Notes under the pieces: generated by a model
The model's input: only the letters and a program-made list of their open reading frames with translations
The model's database searches: none
What the model was told of the DNA's origin: nothing
NCBI GenBank assembly: GCA_008638415.1
Contig: ML703345.1
Span: forward strand, 110,231-174,230
Direction: 5' to 3'
Source: Nocardiopsis sinuspersici
Lineage (GTDB): Bacteria > Actinomycetota > Actinomycetes > Streptosporangiales > Streptosporangiaceae
Length of the DNA: 64,000 bases
Position numbers and translations under genes: made by a program
In this document: positions 61,352 through 64,000 of the stretch, piece by piece
Numbering within the stretch: the first letter of the stretch is position 1
Layout: every line of letters starts with the position of its first letter

Positions 61352-63622
61352 TCAGCGCTTCAGGTAGGCGCGCAGGTGGCGGGCGGTGAGGGTGTCACCG
61401 TCGGCGACCAGGTCGGCGGGACCGCCCTCGAAGACGACACGGCCGCCGTCGTGTCCGGCACCCGGGCCCAGATCGATGATGTGGTCGGCGTGGGCCATCA
61501 CCGCCTGGTGGTGCTCGATGACCACCACCGTGTTGCCGTCCTCCACCAGACGGTCCAACAGCGCCAGGAGCCGGTCCACGTCGGCCAGGTGCAGGCCGCT
61601 GGTGGGCTCGTCCAGCACGTACACCGCCCCCTCCTTGGCCATGCTGATCGCCAGCTTGAGGCGCTGGCGCTCACCGCCCGACAGGGTGGTCAGCGGCTGC
61701 CCCAGGCCCAGGTAGCCCAGGCCCACGTCGTGGAGCCGGTCCAGGATGGTGCGGGCGTTGCCGTTGGTGAAGAACTCCCGCGCCTCCACCACCGACATCG
61801 CCAGCACCTGGCTGATGTTCCTGCCGTGCAGCGTGTGGGTGAGGACCTCCGGCCGGAACCGCTTGCCCTGGCACTGTTCACAGGTGGTGGCGACCCCGGC
61901 CATCATCGCCAGGTCGGTGTAGACGACCCCGGCGCCCTTGCACTCGGGGCAGGCGCCCTCGGAGTTGGCGCTGAACAGCGACGCCCTGACCTTGTTGGCG
62001 CGGGCGAAGGCTGTGCGGATCGGGTCCAGCAGACCGGTGTAGGTGGCCGGGTTGGACCGGCGCGATCCCCGGATCGGCGACTGGTCGACCACCACCACGC
62101 CCTCGCGGCCGGGAAGGGCGCCGTGGATGAGTGAGCTCTTGCCCGAGCCCGCCACACCGGTGACCACGGTGAGCACGCCCAGCGGGACGTCGACGCTCAC
62201 GTCCTTCAAGTTGTGGGTGCTGGCCCCGGTGATGGGAATGGCTCCCGTGGGCCGGCGCACCCGCGTGCGCAGGGCGGCCCGGTGGTCCAGGTGGTCCCCG
62301 GTGAGCGTGCCCGAGGCGCGCAGCCCGGCCACGTCCCCGGCGTAGGTGACGTGCCCGCCCGAGGGGCCGGCGCCGGGACCCAGGTCCACCACGTGGTCGG
62401 CGATGGCGATGGTCTCGGGCTTGTGCTCGACCACCAGCACCGTGTTGCCCTTGTCGCGCAGGCTCAGCAGCAGGTGGTTCATCCGCTCGATGTCGTGCGG
62501 GTGCAGGCCCACGGTGGGCTCGTCGAAGACGTAGGTGATGTCGCTGAGGCTGGAGCCCAGGTGGCGCACCATCTTGACCCGCTGGGCCTCCCCGCCCGAG
62601 AGGGTGCCCGACTCCCGGTCCAGGCTCAGGTAGCCCAGGCCCACCTGCACCAGGGAGTCCAGGGTGTGGCCGAGGTTGTCCAGCAGGGGCTTGACCGGGG
62701 GCTCGTCCAGGGAGCGCACGAACTCGGCGAGTTCGTTGACCTGCATGGCCGAGCACTCGGTGATGGTGCGCCCCAGGACCCTGACCGAACGCGCCTGGGC
62801 GTTGAGGCGGGTGCCCCCGCACTCGGGGCACACCGCGAAGACCACGGCCCGGTCCACGAAGGCGCGCACGGCCGGCTGCATCTTCTCGCGGTCCTTGGCC
62901 AGGTAGGTGCGCCTGATCTTGGGGACCAGGCCCTCGTAGGAGAAGGAGTTGGTGCCCACCCTGACCTTGGTGGTGGGCTGGTACAGGAAGGTCTGCCACT
63001 CCTGCCGGGTGTAGTCGGCCAGCCGCTTGTCGGCGTCCAGGAGGCCCGAGTGGACGAACACCTGCCAGTACCAGGAACCCACCGCGTAGCCCGGGACGGT
63101 GATGGCTCCCTCGTTCAGGGACAGGTCGCGGTCGTAGAGCTCCTCCACGTCGATCTGGTTGGTGCGGCCCAGGCCCTCGCACTCACCGCACATGCCCTCG
63201 GAGTGGTTGAAGCTGAAGACGCTGGAGGGCTCCAGGCGCGGGGTGCCCACCCGGCTGAAGACGATGCGCAGCATGGCGGCGGCGTCGGTGGCGGTGCCGA
63301 CGGTGGAACGGGAGTTGGCGCCCATCCGCTCCTGGTCGACGATGATCGCCGCGCTCAGGTTGCGCAGGCTGTCCACGTCGGGGCGGCCCAGGCTGGGCAT
63401 GAACGACTGCACGAAGGTCGTGTACGTCTCGTTGATCAGGCGCTGGGACTCGGCGGCGATCGTGCCGAAGACCAGGGAGGACTTCCCCGAGCCGGACAGG
63501 CCGGTGAAGACGCTCAGCCTCCGTTTGGGGATGTCCACGCACACGTCGGCGAGGTTGTTCTCCCTGGCCCCTCTGACCTGGATGGTGTCGTGGGCGTCCG
63601 CGGTGACGGGTTCGGAGGGCAC
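61352..63622 (-). CDS. UvrA-like ABC ATPase, DrrC type (second copy)
   Basis: A 756-aa paralogue of the 43835-46243 protein. Walker A motifs are GLSGSGKSS and GVAGSGKSS, signatures TLSGGEAQR and TLSGGERQR, and Cys pairs occur in [16 protein letters not shown] and [16 protein letters not shown]. Several stretches are identical in both (e.g. [16 protein letters not shown]). Its length matches DrrC (764 aa) and it lacks most of the UvrB-interaction region of UvrA. ATG 63622. It is divergent from a TetR gene across an operator-like repeat. After its stop, 29 in-frame codons remain open and end in SEIIEVFDDRCN. Confidence 0.93.
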   Translation of the reverse strand: MPSEPVTADAHDTIQVRGARENNLADVCVDIPKRRLSVFTGLSGSGKSSLVFGTIAAESQRLINETYTTFVQSFMPSLGRPDVDSLRNLSAAIIVDQERMGANSRSTVGTATDAAAMLRIVFSRVGTPRLEPSSVFSFNHSEGMCGECEGLGRTNQIDVEELYDRDLSLNEGAITVPGYAVGSWYWQVFVHSGLLDADKRLADYTRQEWQTFLYQPTTKVRVGTNSFSYEGLVPKIRRTYLAKDREKMQPAVRAFVDRAVVFAVCPECGGTRLNAQARSVRVLGRTITECSAMQVNELAEFVRSLDEPPVKPLLDNLGHTLDSLVQVGLGYLSLDRESGTLSGGEAQRVKMVRHLGSSLSDITYVFDEPTVGLHPHDIERMNHLLLSLRDKGNTVLVVEHKPETIAIADHVVDLGPGAGPSGGHVTYAGDVAGLRASGTLTGDHLDHRAALRTRVRRPTGAIPITGASTHNLKDVSVDVPLGVLTVVTGVAGSGKSSLIHGALPGREGVVVVDQSPIRGSRRSNPATYTGLLDPIRTAFARANKVRASLFSANSEGACPECKGAGVVYTDLAMMAGVATTCEQCQGKRFRPEVLTHTLHGRNISQVLAMSVVEAREFFTNGNARTILDRLHDVGLGYLGLGQPLTTLSGGERQRLKLAISMAKEGAVYVLDEPTSGLHLADVDRLLALLDRLVEDGNTVVVIEHHQAVMAHADHIIDLGPGAGHDGGRVVFEGGPADLVADGDTLTARHLRAYLKR

Positions 63623-63639
63623 GCTGCTCCTAGAAATCG

Positions 63640-63686
63640 CTTATGCTGTAAATTGATGGTCCGAGAACGCTAGTTTATGGCATAAG
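63640..63686. promoter_or_regulatory. 13-bp inverted repeat between UvrA-like and TetR genes
   Basis: CTTATGCTGTAAA (63640-63652) and TTTATGGCATAAG (63674-63686) are inverted copies with 2 mismatches and a 21-nt spacer, in the most AT-rich part of the region. The right arm runs into the AAGGAGA RBS of the TetR gene. This is a natural operator for TetR control of both genes. Confidence 0.6.
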
Positions 63687-63695
63687 GAGACGCAA

Positions 63696-64000
63696 GTGGT
63701 GGTGTATACCGGGCAGGGGGACGTCCGTCGCTCCATGGCTCTGCTGTGGCGCACCTCCGGCGGTCCGTCCGTCCGGACCGCGCCCGGGCCCAAACCCGAG
63801 CTCAGCGTCGACCTGGTGGTGGAGACGGCCGTCGCCGTCGCCGACGAGGAGGGAATGGACGCGCTGTCCATGCGCACCGTGGGCCAGCGCCTGGGGCGTA
63901 CCGCCATGTCCCTGTACACCTACGTGGCCAGCAAGAACGAGCTCATCGAGTTGATGTACGACCACGTGTTCGGCGAGTTGGCCGACGCCGCGGAGGCCGA
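63696..64000 (+). CDS. TetR-family regulator with TetR_C-type domain, cut by window end
   Basis: The first 101 codons are present; the gene runs off the window. After a 30-residue lead (RRSMALLWRTSGG, GPKPELSVD) the HTH is VAVADEEGMDALSMRTVGQR with GRTAMSLYTYVASKNELIEL. The RRSxALLW lead is typical of regulators of the tetracycline-repressor C-domain class found beside UvrA-like resistance genes. GTG 63696 follows AAGGAGA by 6 nt. Confidence 0.88.
   Translation, partial: MVVYTGQGDVRRSMALLWRTSGGPSVRTAPGPKPELSVDLVVETAVAVADEEGMDALSMRTVGQRLGRTAMSLYTYVASKNELIELMYDHVFGELADAAEA

Overview
The window is very GC-rich (well over 70% by eye), with GTG and TTG starts, Tat and lipoprotein signals and many one- and two-gene units. 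That points to a filamentous or related actinomycete. A Nocardiopsis-type organism is my best guess, but this is an inference from gene style only. No tRNA, rRNA, CRISPR, transposase or integrase was found.

Layout. 0-5.8 kb: a TetM/OtrA-type ribosomal protection GTPase (minus) ending at an extreme poly-G/poly-C hairpin, then phoD behind a PHO-box-like repeat, a double VOC protein and an SDR. 5.9-8.7 kb: a decayed Uma2 gene, an MntR-type regulator divergent from a potassium channel, and a methyltransferase. 8.6-11.2 kb: a small accessory island (XRE regulator, HFCD-like flavoprotein, two coupled small ORFs) bracketed by a 90-bp direct repeat of the methyltransferase gene end. 11.3-15.2 kb: a minus-strand set of substrate-binding lipoprotein, benzoylformate decarboxylase and MetE-like protein. 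15.4-20.7 kb: SnoaL-like protein, secreted 5'-nucleotidase, DUF4291, and fused PabA-PabB. 20.9-28.3 kb: metabolic singles (sugar MFS, HAD, biotin synthase, FAD oxidoreductase, DDAH, inositol-phosphatase-like). 28.3-33.6 kb: a DrrAB-like ABC exporter, RidA, a CGNR regulator divergent from an MFS exporter, and a WYL regulator. 33.6-42.2 kb: an intact Uma2 protein, GNAT, Gfo/Idh, a two-component system with a DUF4097 protein, FhuF-like protein, methyltransferase and PhnB-like protein. 42.4-47.1 kb: AraC, VOC, PPOX, a UvrA-like ABC protein and a methyltransferase. 47.5-50.2 kb: a thioredoxin-reductase-like flavoprotein, an XRE-cupin regulator and a His-rich methyltransferase. 50.3-64 kb: macro domain, MarR-like, GNAT, TetR/GAP, LysR/EamA, an ABC exporter under a MerR-type promoter, sugar acetyltransferase, TetR/acyltransferase, DUF4287-SRPBCC, and a second UvrA-like protein divergent from a TetR gene cut by the window end.

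How it fits together. The theme is stress and drug handling: a ribosome protection protein, two DrrC-type UvrA paralogues, a DrrAB-like ABC pair, a fused ABC exporter, drug MFS and EamA exporters and several VOC proteins, nearly all next to their own regulator. A second theme is phosphate supply (phoD, 5'-nucleotidase). Many divergent intergenic regions hold clear inverted repeats that pair a regulator with its neighbour. Several genes show a TANNNT box exactly 6-7 nt before the start codon, as expected for leaderless mRNAs. The strongest new signals are the 21-bp-phased operator pairs around the XRE-cupin regulator, the 90-bp repeat flanking the XRE/flavoprotein cassette, and the MerR/SoxR-like promoter of the ABC exporter.
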